A stretch of 64,000 nt of DNA from assembly GCF_015355755.1 (NCBI RefSeq), contig NZ_JACVEE010000002.1, forward strand, positions 806,001-870,000, given 5' to 3'. Of the stretch, positions 27,656 through 35,641 are shown one piece after another. Origin of the DNA: Nocardia sp. XZ_19_385 (lineage in GTDB: Bacteria; Actinomycetota; Actinomycetes; Mycobacteriales; Mycobacteriaceae). The position numbers and the translations under genes were made by a program. Position 1 is the first letter of the stretch, and every line of letters begins with the position of its first letter. The notes below the pieces were generated by a model, which was not told the DNA's origin, searched no databases, and worked only from the letters and a program-made list of their open reading frames with translations.

Positions 27656-28042
27656 TCTTCACTCTTGTCACTCCAGTAACAAGATCACCGTACCTGACAG
27701 AAACTTGCCGGCGCCCGCCTGGCGACTGCCGGACGTTACCCACGCTCAGCATCCAATTGTGCCCGAATTCTCGGTTCGGATGGGCCGATCATGAACGGTG
27801 TCCAGTCACAAGGCGATAACTGGCGCCGCCACGGTACCGGCCGGAACGCGAAGTCTAGCGGTTCGAGAGAACCTCGGCGTTTCGGTCTGGCCGGGGCGAC
27901 TGCCCCTATGTGTACCCCCCTCGAAACCTGTTCACCGGAAGCAGAACCCGATGCCTGGATTGCGACGTAATGTTGTAATCAATGAAACACTTCAGCGCTG
28001 AAGGCCTTCCGACAGCGCCCGGTCAGAAGAAGGTGACTCCCC
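27656..28042. other. 387-bp intergenic region between divergent genes
   Basis: This is the longest gene-free stretch. It must hold the promoters of the PBP-like lipoprotein (leftward) and the 203-residue protein (rightward). I see a perfect 14-bp palindrome CTTCAGCGCTGAAG (27990-28003), about 40 bp before the rightward ATG and possibly an operator, and AT-richer DNA just upstream of it (27960-27990). No riboswitch, tRNA or conserved short frame was convincing. Confidence 0.4.
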
Positions 28043-28654
28043 ATGCGGCACGAACACCGGGGACGTGGTTTCGGTAAGCCCGGCGGTTGGCAGCAGGCCG
28101 ATCTCCCCGACCCAGCGGACGTTCCGGACTGGTTCGCCGGTCGTTTGCCCAGTGACTGGTTCACCGGGCCGCCCGTCATCGAGATCGATCGGGACGAAAT
28201 TGTGGTGATCGGCGAGCTGCCGATGCCGAAGGTCGAGAAGACCACGCTCACGAAGGATTCGGAGGTGGACGCGGAGGCGCCTGCCGACGAGGTTCCGCAG
28301 GCCACCAAGGAAGGGGCCATCTCGCGGTTCCGGGAATCGACCCGGCCGGCGCGGATGCAGATCGCCGGCGAGGCGCAGCACCGCTACGGGCGCAATGTGG
28401 CGTGGGGCGTTTCGGTCGACGGCGAGCGGTTCACCTTCACCAACATGTCGGTGCCCGTGATGACGCGGCTGCGTCAGCCCGAACGCAAGGTGCTGGACAC
28501 CCTCGTCGACTCCGGAGTGGCCCGGTCCCGCTCCGACGCGCTGGCCTGGACGGTGAAACTCGCGGGCAAGCACGCCGAGGAATGGCTCGAGGAATTGCGC
28601 TCGGCCATGCGCAAGGTCGACGACCTGCGCGCGGAGGGTCCGCAGGGCCTCTGA
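28043..28654 (+). CDS. Conserved-looking hypothetical protein (203 aa)
   Basis: I do not recognise a named family. The N-terminal 90 residues are polar and acidic (PDWFAGRLPSDWF, EIDRDEIVVIGELP). The C-terminal half has GVSVDGERFTFTNMSVP, then a basic helical region (LRQPERKVLDTLVDSGVARS, WLEELRSAMRKVDDL) that resembles small DNA-binding ribbon-helix-helix regulators. The ATG follows AAGGTG. It lies 15 nt before aroQ and might be co-transcribed, though aroQ appears to have its own promoter. Confidence 0.7.
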   Translation: MRHEHRGRGFGKPGGWQQADLPDPADVPDWFAGRLPSDWFTGPPVIEIDRDEIVVIGELPMPKVEKTTLTKDSEVDAEAPADEVPQATKEGAISRFRESTRPARMQIAGEAQHRYGRNVAWGVSVDGERFTFTNMSVPVMTRLRQPERKVLDTLVDSGVARSRSDALAWTVKLAGKHAEEWLEELRSAMRKVDDLRAEGPQGL

Positions 28655-28669
28655 ACTAGGGTGAGGCGT

Positions 28670-29110
28670 ATGCCTTCCGACGGTCCGATCCTGGTGCTCA
28701 ACGGTCCGAACCTGAACATGCTCGGCACCCGCCAGCCCGAGGTGTACGGTGCGGCCACGCTCGACGACGTGGTCGCACTGTGCGAGCAGACGGCGGCGCG
28801 GTTCGGGCGGCAGGTCGTCGCGTTCCAATCCAATTCCGAAGGCGCGCTGATCGATCGGATCCACCAGGCCCGGGGCGCGGAATCCGCGATCGTGATCAAT
28901 CCGGGCGGGCTCACCCACACCTCGGTCGCATTGCGCGACGCGCTGGTGATTCCGGAGGTGCCGATCGTGGAGGTGCACATCAGCAATGTGCACGCGCGCG
29001 AGGAGTTCCGGCACCACTCCTTCGTCTCGCCGATCGCGACCGCGGTCATCGCGGGCATGGGCATCCAGGGGTACGCGGCGGCCATCGAATTCCTCGCCAC
29101 CCGGGCTTGA
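28670..29110 (+). CDS. aroQ: 3-dehydroquinate dehydratase, type II
   Basis: AroQ removes water from 3-dehydroquinate to give 3-dehydroshikimate, the third step of the shikimate pathway. The 146-residue protein carries [21 protein letters not shown] with the catalytic Tyr, [23 protein letters not shown] and [12 protein letters not shown] with the catalytic His, as in type II dodecamers. ATG is chosen at 28670; TAGGGT (28657-28662) ends 7 nt upstream, so the mRNA may be leaderless. No other aro genes are adjacent. Confidence 0.97.
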   Translation: MPSDGPILVLNGPNLNMLGTRQPEVYGAATLDDVVALCEQTAARFGRQVVAFQSNSEGALIDRIHQARGAESAIVINPGGLTHTSVALRDALVIPEVPIVEVHISNVHAREEFRHHSFVSPIATAVIAGMGIQGYAAAIEFLATRA

Positions 29111-29131
29111 CCCGAGCGGCCCTCGCCCTGC

Positions 29132-29578
29132 TCAGCTGATCCGGAAGACCGGGAATCCCGGTGCGATGGCGGCCAATTCGGCATCCGTCGCGTCCTTGGT
29201 GATGCCCTCGAAGAACCGGCCGACCTCCCAGCCCCACTTCTTCAGGTACATGCGCAACAGCGGCACCTTGTCGGTGTCGGGGACCTCGGTGGCGGTGAAC
29301 GCCTCGGTCTTGCGGCCCAGGCGCAGCTCGCCGTCGCCGGCGACGCGCAGGTTCTTCACCCACTGCGTCTGCCCCCGCGGCGCGACCAGGTAGCGCGCGC
29401 CGTCGGTGTCGACCATCAGGTTCACCATGGTGGTCCGCCATTCCCCGCTCTTGCGGCCGCGGACGGCGAGCTCACGCGAATTCATGATGCTGATACCGAG
29501 TTTCGGCAGCAGGTTGAAGAACCGGTTCATCATCGGCTCGAGGCCGGTGGGGGCGATGTAGCGGGTGCTGGCGTTCAT
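29132..29578 (-). CDS. F420-dependent (Ddn-like) nitroreductase-family oxidoreductase
   Basis: The 148-residue protein belongs to the deazaflavin (F420)-dependent FDOR-A/Ddn family: LAVRGRKSGEWRTTMV, ARYLVAPRG and TQWVKNLR are its hallmark stretches. Such enzymes use F420H2 to reduce quinones or other substrates. ATG follows TAGGAG. Three TetR-type palindromes lie just upstream (29595-29658), and no TetR gene is adjacent. The gene is divergent from the ABC exporter operon. Confidence 0.88.
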   Translation of the reverse strand: MNASTRYIAPTGLEPMMNRFFNLLPKLGISIMNSRELAVRGRKSGEWRTTMVNLMVDTDGARYLVAPRGQTQWVKNLRVAGDGELRLGRKTEAFTATEVPDTDKVPLLRMYLKKWGWEVGRFFEGITKDATDAELAAIAPGFPVFRIS

Positions 29579-29594
29579 CTCGACTCCTATTTGT

Positions 29595-29658
29595 GAGCAC
29601 TGCTCTCTGTTGTGAACAGTGTTCCACGGAGTCGCCATTGCAGTCAAGAGCAGTGCTC
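29595..29658. promoter_or_regulatory. Three TetR-type palindromes upstream of the Ddn-like gene
   Basis: Odd-centred palindromes GAGCACTGCTC (29595-29605), GAACAGTGTTC (29614-29624) and GAGCAGTGCTC (29648-29658) share the form GARCA-N-TGYTC. Centres are 19 and 34 bp apart. They sit in the Ddn-like gene's promoter zone and within 100 bp of the divergent ABC operon start, so either or both could be controlled. A further palindrome GTAGC-TAT-GCTAC lies at 29709-29721, nearer the ABC genes. Confidence 0.65.
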
Positions 29659-29755
29659 TCGCTTTCTTCGAAGGCGCTGGTCACAGTGCATTGTGGCGGC
29701 GAAATGTAGTAGCTATGCTACGAATAATCATCAACCCACAACAGGGAGGGACGCT

Positions 29756-30685
29756 ATGACCGTGGGTGAGGGCGTAGTGCTGGATGTCGAACGGCTGCGC
29801 ATGCGATACGGCAGCACCGATGTCTTGCATGAGGTGACCTTCCAAGCGCGCCGGGGGGAGGTGGTGATCCTGCTCGGCCCGAACGGGGCGGGCAAGACCA
29901 CCACGATCGAGATCCTGGAAGGGTTCCGGATGCGGTCGGCGGGGCGGGTTTCGGTGCTCGGCGTCGACCCCGCCGACGGTGACGAGCGGTGGCGGGCGCG
30001 CGTCGGCGTCGTCCTGCAATCCTGGCGGGACCACGGCAAATGGCGGGTACGCGAACTGCTCGACAATCTCGGGTCGTTCTACCTGCCCTACAGCACCGAA
30101 GAAGTCCGAAGGCCCTGGGACACAGACGAACTCCTGAAACTGGTCGGGCTCACCGATCAGGCCGGAGCCAAGATCAAGACGCTCTCCGGCGGCCAGCGCC
30201 GCCGCCTCGACGTCGCCATCGGCATCGTCGGCCGCCCCGAAGTGCTGTTCCTGGACGAGCCCACCGCCGGCTTCGACCCGGAGGCCCGCCGCGAATTCCA
30301 CGACCTGATCCACCGTCTCGCCGACGACCAGCAGACCACCGTGCTGCTCACCACCCACGATCTGGACGAGGCCGAGAAGCTGGCCGACAAGATCCTGATC
30401 CTGGCGGGCGGCCGCATCATCGCCGACGGCACGGCCGACGAGCTATCCCGCCGCATCGCGGGCGAAGCCGAAATCCGCTGGACCCGCGGCGGTCAGCGTT
30501 TCGTGCACACCACCACCGAGTCCACCGAGTATGTCTACGAGTTGTTCAAACAGCACGGCGACGAGATCGGCGAGTTGGAGGTGCGGCGCGCCTCGCTCGA
30601 GGACACCTATATGACACTGGTGCGGCGGTTCGAATCCGGCGAATTCGAGACCGAGGTACACACCCTGGAGGAGGTAAAACGATGA
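29756..30685 (+). CDS. ABC exporter ATP-binding protein
   Basis: This 309-residue ATPase energises the membrane partner encoded next. It has Walker A GPNGAGKTTT (around residue 42), the signature LSGGQRRRLDVA, Walker B VLFLDEPTAGFD and a switch His in TTHDLDEAEKLADK. A C-terminal 80-residue extension follows, as in drug or antibiotic exporters of the ABC-2 type. ATG follows GGGAGGG. The stop overlaps the permease start (ATGA). Substrate is unknown; the regulator in the same operon may respond to it. Confidence 0.92.
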   Translation: MTVGEGVVLDVERLRMRYGSTDVLHEVTFQARRGEVVILLGPNGAGKTTTIEILEGFRMRSAGRVSVLGVDPADGDERWRARVGVVLQSWRDHGKWRVRELLDNLGSFYLPYSTEEVRRPWDTDELLKLVGLTDQAGAKIKTLSGGQRRRLDVAIGIVGRPEVLFLDEPTAGFDPEARREFHDLIHRLADDQQTTVLLTTHDLDEAEKLADKILILAGGRIIADGTADELSRRIAGEAEIRWTRGGQRFVHTTTESTEYVYELFKQHGDEIGELEVRRASLEDTYMTLVRRFESGEFETEVHTLEEVKR

Positions 30686-31533
30686 ACGCCACCATGGTCG
30701 CGGTCCGCGCGGGCGGTCGTCGCGCCGCGGTCGAGACACGGAACCTGTTCACCAACGTCGAAGACCTGATCGGCCTGATCTTCTTCCCGGCCCTCACTCT
30801 GATCGCGCTGTACTTCATGCGGAACGGGTCGTTCGAGGCCACCGGGCTGAAACTCGGCGCTCTGGCACTGCCGAGCGTGGCCGGTTCCCTCATCGCGTTC
30901 AACGGGTTCTACGGCATCGCCAACTACCTGCTGCTGGACCGCGAGGACGGAACCTTGCTGCGCGCCAAGGCGATTCCGAACGGCATGGTCGGCTATCTGA
31001 TCGGCAAGCTCGCCGCCACCGCGGCCATGGTGCTCGCACAGGTGGCCGGGGTGCTCGGCATCGGCCTGGTGGTCGTCGGCGGTATCTCGCTGGACAGCCT
31101 GGGCCGCTGGCTCACCCTGATCTGGGTGATCGCCCTCGGCCTGCTCGCGGTGTTGCCGGCCGGGGCGATCATCGGTTCCTTCTTCGAAAGCGCGACCGGC
31201 ATGTTCTTCCTGTCCATGCCGCTGATGGGGCTGGTCGGGATCTCGGGGATCTTCTACCCGATCACCGCCCTGCCCGGCTGGTTGCAGGGCGTGGCCCAGG
31301 TGTTCCCGATCTACTGGCTCGGCCTCGGTATGCGCTCGGCGCTGCTGCCCGCCGACGCCGCCGCCATCGAGATCAATCAGTCCTGGCGGCATCTGGAAAC
31401 CGCTGCCGTGCTGGGAGTTTGGGCAGCCCTCGGGCTGCTGATCGCCCCGATCGTGTTGCGCCGCATGGCCCGCCGCGAATCGGGTTCCGTGGTGGCCGAG
31501 CGCCGGCAGAAAGCGATGCAGCGTGCCTACTGA
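30682..31533 (+). CDS. ABC-2 type permease
   Basis: The 283-residue protein has six membrane helices in the ABC-2 arrangement, with the late motif GISGIFYPITALPGWLQ typical of drug-exporter permeases. It forms the channel for the ATPase encoded just upstream and overlaps it by 4 nt. The 3' end overlaps the small XRE regulator by 11 nt, so all three genes form one operon. Confidence 0.9.
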   Translation: MNATMVAVRAGGRRAAVETRNLFTNVEDLIGLIFFPALTLIALYFMRNGSFEATGLKLGALALPSVAGSLIAFNGFYGIANYLLLDREDGTLLRAKAIPNGMVGYLIGKLAATAAMVLAQVAGVLGIGLVVVGGISLDSLGRWLTLIWVIALGLLAVLPAGAIIGSFFESATGMFFLSMPLMGLVGISGIFYPITALPGWLQGVAQVFPIYWLGLGMRSALLPADAAAIEINQSWRHLETAAVLGVWAALGLLIAPIVLRRMARRESGSVVAERRQKAMQRAY

Positions 31534-31765
31534 AGTCATCTACAACCGGATCGCGATGCTGCGCGCCGAGCGCGGGATCTCCCGGCGCGAACTGGCCGAC
31601 GCGCTCGGCGTGCACTATCAGACGGTCGGCTATCTGGAGCGGGGTGAGTACAGCCCCAGCCTGCACCTGGCGCTGCGCATCGCGTCCTACTTCGAGGTGA
31701 CGGTGGAGGTCATCTTCTCCACCAACCCATTCCCGCGCCTCGGGTCGGCCACCGAATCAGCTTGA
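31523..31765 (+). CDS. Small XRE-type regulator of the ABC operon
   Basis: The 80-residue protein is almost entirely a helix-turn-helix domain (RELADALGVHYQTVGYLERG, residues 22-41) of the compact type seen in antibiotic-exporter operons. The GTG start lies within the permease gene, giving translational coupling. It likely represses its own operon; the palindrome at 29709-29721 is a candidate site. It converges on the imine-reductase gene, overlapping its stop by 9 nt. Confidence 0.88.
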   Translation: MPTEVIYNRIAMLRAERGISRRELADALGVHYQTVGYLERGEYSPSLHLALRIASYFEVTVEVIFSTNPFPRLGSATESA

Positions 31766-32629
31766 GGCGCGCGGATTTCGGATCAGGTCGTAGGTGGGGA
31801 CCGCTTGGCCGGAGGCTTCGCTGGCGGCGATTGCCCTGTGCCAGAAGGTCTTCACGACTTCTGTGAGGGAGGTGTCGATGCCCGCCGCGGTGCCGGTCGC
31901 GATGACGTGCTCGGCACCCGCGGCCATCATGCGCAGGGCGGCCAGGTCACCCCAGCCGCCGGCCTGGGCAGCTGCGGCCATGCCCGCGTAGAAGTCGTCC
32001 GCTCCGTTCAATGCCCGCTGGGCGTAGGGCAGGAAGCGGGCGATGTCTTCTCCGGAGCCGTCGATGGTGGCCAGAGCCTGTTCGAAACCGAGGAGCCAGG
32101 GCAGGAAGACGGTCAGCACCGCCTGGTAGTAGAGCTGGGCGAGACCGTCTTCGGTGCCCAGGTATTCCTGGGAACCGATGGGGCGCAGCAGATCTCGATG
32201 CTTGTCGAATACCTCCCGGGGGCCGCTGTAGAAGAGATAGGACGAGGGCAGGGCCAAGCCGTCGCTCTGCGCCATGACGCCGCCGCAGAGGAACTCGGCG
32301 CCGTGCGAGCGGACCCAGGCCGCGCCCGCGCGGGTGGCGGCCGGGGAATCGGAGGACAGATTGACGATCACCTTGCCCGCCAAATGCGCCGCGGCCGGGG
32401 CGAGCACGTCGTACATGGCCGCGTAATGGGTCAGGCTGAGAACGGTCACCTCGGACGCGGCCAGCGCCTCGGCGACCGTCTCGACCCGGCGCGCACCGAA
32501 TTCGACCATGGCTTCGGCCTTTTCGGCGGTGCGGTTCCAGACGGTCACCTCGACACCGGCGGTGCGCAACTCCTTGACCATCGCCTGGCCCATCGGGCCC
32601 AGGCCGATCAGAGAGATCGCGCGAGTCAT
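31757..32629 (-). CDS. Imine reductase-like NAD(P)-dependent oxidoreductase, copy 2
   Basis: The 290-residue protein has the N-terminal Rossmann motif GLGPMGQAM followed by WNRT, and a C-terminal helical domain as in imine reductases and beta-hydroxyacid dehydrogenases. The active-site segment EDGLAQLYYQA has Tyr168 where R-selective imine reductases carry Asp, which is the pattern seen in S-selective enzymes. It overlaps the upstream paralogue by 4 nt (ATGA); the two are one operon. The natural substrate is unknown. Confidence 0.82.
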   Translation of the reverse strand: MTRAISLIGLGPMGQAMVKELRTAGVEVTVWNRTAEKAEAMVEFGARRVETVAEALAASEVTVLSLTHYAAMYDVLAPAAAHLAGKVIVNLSSDSPAATRAGAAWVRSHGAEFLCGGVMAQSDGLALPSSYLFYSGPREVFDKHRDLLRPIGSQEYLGTEDGLAQLYYQAVLTVFLPWLLGFEQALATIDGSGEDIARFLPYAQRALNGADDFYAGMAAAAQAGGWGDLAALRMMAAGAEHVIATGTAAGIDTSLTEVVKTFWHRAIAASEASGQAVPTYDLIRNPRASS

Positions 32630-33507
32630 GCCGTACGACCGCCCAGCAGTTGGTAGATCGACACCGGCTTGCCGGTTTCCTCGGTAGCGGTAACCGCCTT
32701 GCGCCACAACGCCTGTGCGGCGTTGGAGAACACCGGGTCGACGCCGACCTCCGTGCTGGCATCGATGATGTGCTGAGCGCCCGCGTCCATCATCTTGAAC
32801 GAGGCCAAGTCGCCCCAGCCGCCCGTCTTCACCGCGTCCACCGAGACCTCCATGAAGTGCGGGTAGGCCGCGCTGGAACGCTGCGCGAAGGGCAGGAACT
32901 GCTCGATGTCGTGGCCGGCGTTGGCGATGGTCGCCAGCGCCTGGTCGAAGGCGATCAGCCAGGGGTGGAAGGTGATCAGCAGCGCCTGGTAGAAGACCTG
33001 GGCCAGGCCGTCGTCGAGGCCGAGGTACTCCTGCGGGCTCAGCGGACGCAGCAGCGCGGCGTGTGCGTCGAAAACGTCCTTCGGGCCACTGTAGAAGATG
33101 TACGCCGCGGGATGATCGATCACATCACCGGCGGACATCACCCCGCCGGAAATGAATTCCGCGCCGTGCGACCGAACCCAGGCCCCACCTTCTCGCGCCT
33201 TTTCCGGGGAATCCGAGGAGAGGTTGGCGATCACCTTGCCGGGCAAGTGATCCAGTGCCTGGCCGAATACGTCGTACATGGCGGCGTAGTGGGTGAGGCT
33301 CAGGACCGTGACCTCGTTGGCGTCCAGCGCTTCGGCGACGGTCGCCGCCCGCTTGGCACCCAAGGCGACCATGGCGTCGACCTTGCCGGTGCTGCGATTC
33401 CACACCGTCACCTCGACCCCGGCCTTCAAGAAGGCCTGGACCATGGCCTGGCCCATCGGGCCGAGCCCGACTACGGAAACGGAGCGTGTGGTGGTCTGCT
33501 CGGACAT
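32626..33507 (-). CDS. Imine reductase-like NAD(P)-dependent oxidoreductase, copy 1
   Basis: This 293-residue paralogue of the next gene shares GLGPMGQAM, VTVWNRS, SLTHYAAMYDV and NLSSDSP. In its active-site segment, DDGLAQVFYQA, Tyr173 takes the Asp position. Start ATG follows AAGGGG. Tandem duplication is plain from the shared motifs along the whole length. The gene is divergent from the HxlR regulator, which probably controls it. Reduction of cyclic imines is established only for biochemically tested family members; the physiological role is open. Confidence 0.82.
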   Translation of the reverse strand: MSEQTTTRSVSVVGLGPMGQAMVQAFLKAGVEVTVWNRSTGKVDAMVALGAKRAATVAEALDANEVTVLSLTHYAAMYDVFGQALDHLPGKVIANLSSDSPEKAREGGAWVRSHGAEFISGGVMSAGDVIDHPAAYIFYSGPKDVFDAHAALLRPLSPQEYLGLDDGLAQVFYQALLITFHPWLIAFDQALATIANAGHDIEQFLPFAQRSSAAYPHFMEVSVDAVKTGGWGDLASFKMMDAGAQHIIDASTEVGVDPVFSNAAQALWRKAVTATEETGKPVSIYQLLGGRTA

Positions 33508-33585
33508 TGTGTGTCCCCTTCGGTTGTTCGCTGGATTGCTTGAACCGATGGTTATCCGCGCAGGTAGAGTCGACAAGACCGCACG

Positions 33586-33615
33586 TCGAGGTAGGGCTAC
33601 TAACCTCGAGGTAGG
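33586..33615. promoter_or_regulatory. Direct repeat, likely HxlR operator
   Basis: TCGAGGTAGG occurs at 33586-33595 and 33606-33615, exactly 20 bp (two helical turns) apart, between the imine-reductase operon and the divergent HxlR gene. A related CAGGTAGAGTCGAC is at 33561-33574. Confidence 0.6.
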
Positions 33616-33636
33616 CAATCAGGTCAGGAGGACGCG

Positions 33637-33993
33637 ATGACGACGAACGGTGACGCGGATCACGACGTGTGCGGCATGACAGTCGCCATCGATGTGGTCG
33701 GCGGCAAATGGAAACTGCACCTGATGTGGGTCCTGGGCATGGGTCCCCAGCGCTTCGGTGAGATCCGCCGCCTCCTCGAAGGCGTCAGCGAAAAGGTCCT
33801 CGCCGAAAACCTCCGCCAGCTCGAAGCCAGCGGCGTCCTCCACCGCGAAGTCTTCGCCGAAGTCCCACCCCGCGTGGAGTATTCCCTCACCGAACTCGGC
33901 GAATCACTGCGAGTAGCCCTGCTCCCCCTCGAGATGTGGGGCGACAAGAACCGCCGCGAACTCCTCGGCAACATGCTCGCCTCCGCGAGCTGA
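33637..33993 (+). CDS. HxlR-family transcriptional regulator
   Basis: The 118-residue winged helix protein shows the family pattern: an early Cys (DHDVCGMTV), GGKWKLHLMWVL, RFGEIRRLLEGVSEKVLAENLRQLE and a PPRVEYSLTELG wing. HxlR members often sense electrophiles through the Cys. ATG follows GGAGGA. It is divergent from the imine-reductase pair with the direct repeat between them, the usual layout for local control. Codons near the 3' end are very C-rich at third positions. Confidence 0.92.
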   Translation: MTTNGDADHDVCGMTVAIDVVGGKWKLHLMWVLGMGPQRFGEIRRLLEGVSEKVLAENLRQLEASGVLHREVFAEVPPRVEYSLTELGESLRVALLPLEMWGDKNRRELLGNMLASAS

Positions 33994-34073
33994 CATCCGA
34001 AGTCCCCTCAGGGAATTGATACCCAGGTGTCCACAGGGCTGAAATGTGGTACCACCGGTTGATGGGATGTCGT

Positions 34074-34436
34074 ATGAGCGAACTTGTTCTGGACTGCACC
34101 GATGCTGAAGAGCTGGCGCGGTTTTGGTGCGAGGTTCTCGGATACACCGTGCTCGATCGGGATGACGAGGGGGGCATCGAGATCGGGCCGGCCGCCGGGT
34201 TCGGCGGGTTGCAGCCGACCATCATTCTCAGTCCAGGTATGGAGCCGAGGCGGGAGAAGTCGCGGCTGCACTGGGATGTGAGCCCCACCGGGGTCGATCA
34301 GGAGACGGAGCTGAAGCGGCTGCTCGGACTCGGGGCTCGGCAGGTCGATATCGGCCAGGGTGATGTGTCCTGGCATGTGCTGGCCGACCCCGAAGGCAAC
34401 GAGTTCTGTTTGCTGCGGTCGCCGATCCCGGCTTAA
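34074..34436 (+). CDS. VOC-family (glyoxalase/bleomycin-resistance fold) protein
   Basis: The 120-residue protein has the two beta-alpha-beta-beta-beta units of the VOC fold: SELVLDCTDAEELARFWCEVLGY at the start and HVLADPEGNEFCLL at the end. Metal ligands are partly present (His and Glu). Substrate is unknown. The start is uncertain: in-frame ATGs lie at 34044, 34062 and 34074, none with a good ribosome binding site. The stop overlaps the convergent glycerate kinase stop. Confidence 0.8.
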   Translation: MSELVLDCTDAEELARFWCEVLGYTVLDRDDEGGIEIGPAAGFGGLQPTIILSPGMEPRREKSRLHWDVSPTGVDQETELKRLLGLGARQVDIGQGDVSWHVLADPEGNEFCLLRSPIPA

Positions 34437-35560
34437 GCCGGGAGGTGCTCGGTGGCTATCTGCTCGCCGACTTTCTGGAGCAGCGGGCCCGCGTTGGACA
34501 TGGACTGGGCCGGGTCCGGTTCGAGGTCGGCGAGGGCGTAGCAGGCTGCGAAGCCGGCGGAGCGGATTTCGTCGGCGGCGAGAGTGGTACGGCCGACGGC
34601 GGCGACAGCCGGGACGCCGGCGGCCTGGGCTACCGAGCAGACACCGATCGGAGCTTTGCCGTGCAAGCTCTGGGAGTCGAGTGAGCCTTCACCGGTGATG
34701 ACGAGGGTGGCGTCGCCGACCAGGGTGCGGAAATCGAGGAGGTCGAGGATGACCTCGATGCCGCTGTGCACCTGCGCGCCGAGCACTGCCAGAGCGCCGA
34801 ATCCGGTGCCGCCGGCAGCGCCGGCGCCGGGGAGATCGGCGAAGTCGGGGCCGACCAGGCGGGACCAATTCGCCAGGGCCGCTTCGAGGATCGGCAGGTC
34901 GCCGGCGGTGGCGCCCTTCTGCGGGCCGTAGACGGCCGTCGCGCCGGTCGGGCCGAGCAGCGGGTTGTCGACGTCGCAGGCGAGCGTGAAACGCGCCGCG
35001 GCGATATGGGAATCGAGACCGGAGCGATCGAATTCGGTGGCGTAGGCCAGAGCTGCGCCGCCGAGCGCTAATTCGCGCCCTTCGGCGTCGAGGATGCGGG
35101 CGCCGAGGGCTTGCAGCATGCCCGCGCCGCCGTCGGTGGAGGCGCTGCCGCCGAGGCCGATGATCACTTCGGTCGCGCCGCGAGCGAGGGCGTGCGCGAT
35201 GACGACGCCCAGGCCGTAGGTGCTCGCGCCGAGCGGGTCCGGATCATCCCCGGGGAGTTTCACCAAGCCGACCACGGCGGCCAGTTCGACCACGGCGATC
35301 GCGTCCCGCATCGCGTACGCCGTGGGTTCGGGGTCGCCGGTGGGGCCCGGCGCGGTCAGCTCCACCCGCTCCCAGCCGGCGGCGACGAACGCGTCCACGG
35401 TGCCGTCGCCGCCGTCGGCGACCAGCAACTGGGTGATCTCCGCGTCCGGGCGGGCGTGTGCGATGCCCGCGGCGAGAGCCGCCGCTGCCTCGCGGGCAGT
35501 CAGCGAGCCCTTGAACTTGTCCGGGGCCACCACAACTCGAGGGGAGGTCTCACGTGCCAT
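34433..35560 (-). CDS. glxK: Glycerate kinase (GarK/GlxK family)
   Basis: The enzyme phosphorylates D-glycerate with ATP to 2-phosphoglycerate. The 375-residue protein has the family start VVVAPDKFKGSLTAREAA, the signature VADGGDGTVDAF, and GLGGSASTDGGAGMLQALG. It could recycle glycerate from glyoxylate or from glucosylglycerate, whose hydrolase lies at 48533. ATG at 35560: CAGAAT on the minus strand (35567-35572) ends 6 nt upstream, suggesting a leaderless mRNA. The gene stands alone. Confidence 0.93.
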   Translation of the reverse strand: MARETSPRVVVAPDKFKGSLTAREAAAALAAGIAHARPDAEITQLLVADGGDGTVDAFVAAGWERVELTAPGPTGDPEPTAYAMRDAIAVVELAAVVGLVKLPGDDPDPLGASTYGLGVVIAHALARGATEVIIGLGGSASTDGGAGMLQALGARILDAEGRELALGGAALAYATEFDRSGLDSHIAAARFTLACDVDNPLLGPTGATAVYGPQKGATAGDLPILEAALANWSRLVGPDFADLPGAGAAGGTGFGALAVLGAQVHSGIEVILDLLDFRTLVGDATLVITGEGSLDSQSLHGKAPIGVCSVAQAAGVPAVAAVGRTTLAADEIRSAGFAACYALADLEPDPAQSMSNAGPLLQKVGEQIATEHLPA

Positions 35561-35641
35561 AACCACATTCTGTAGGCCGATCCCCGGATTCCGACCACCC
35601 CCGAGACCAGAAACACCTACTTCTTTCGGCGCGGCCCTAGC

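Noticed and set aside
27656..28042. Riboswitch or small RNA in the longest intergenic region
   Set aside because: No recognisable conserved core; only one palindrome and AT-richer DNA near a promoter.
34044..34073. Upstream ATGs for the VOC protein
   Set aside because: The extra residues (MWYHRLMGCR) do not resemble the fold's first strand and there is no supporting site, though the question stays open.
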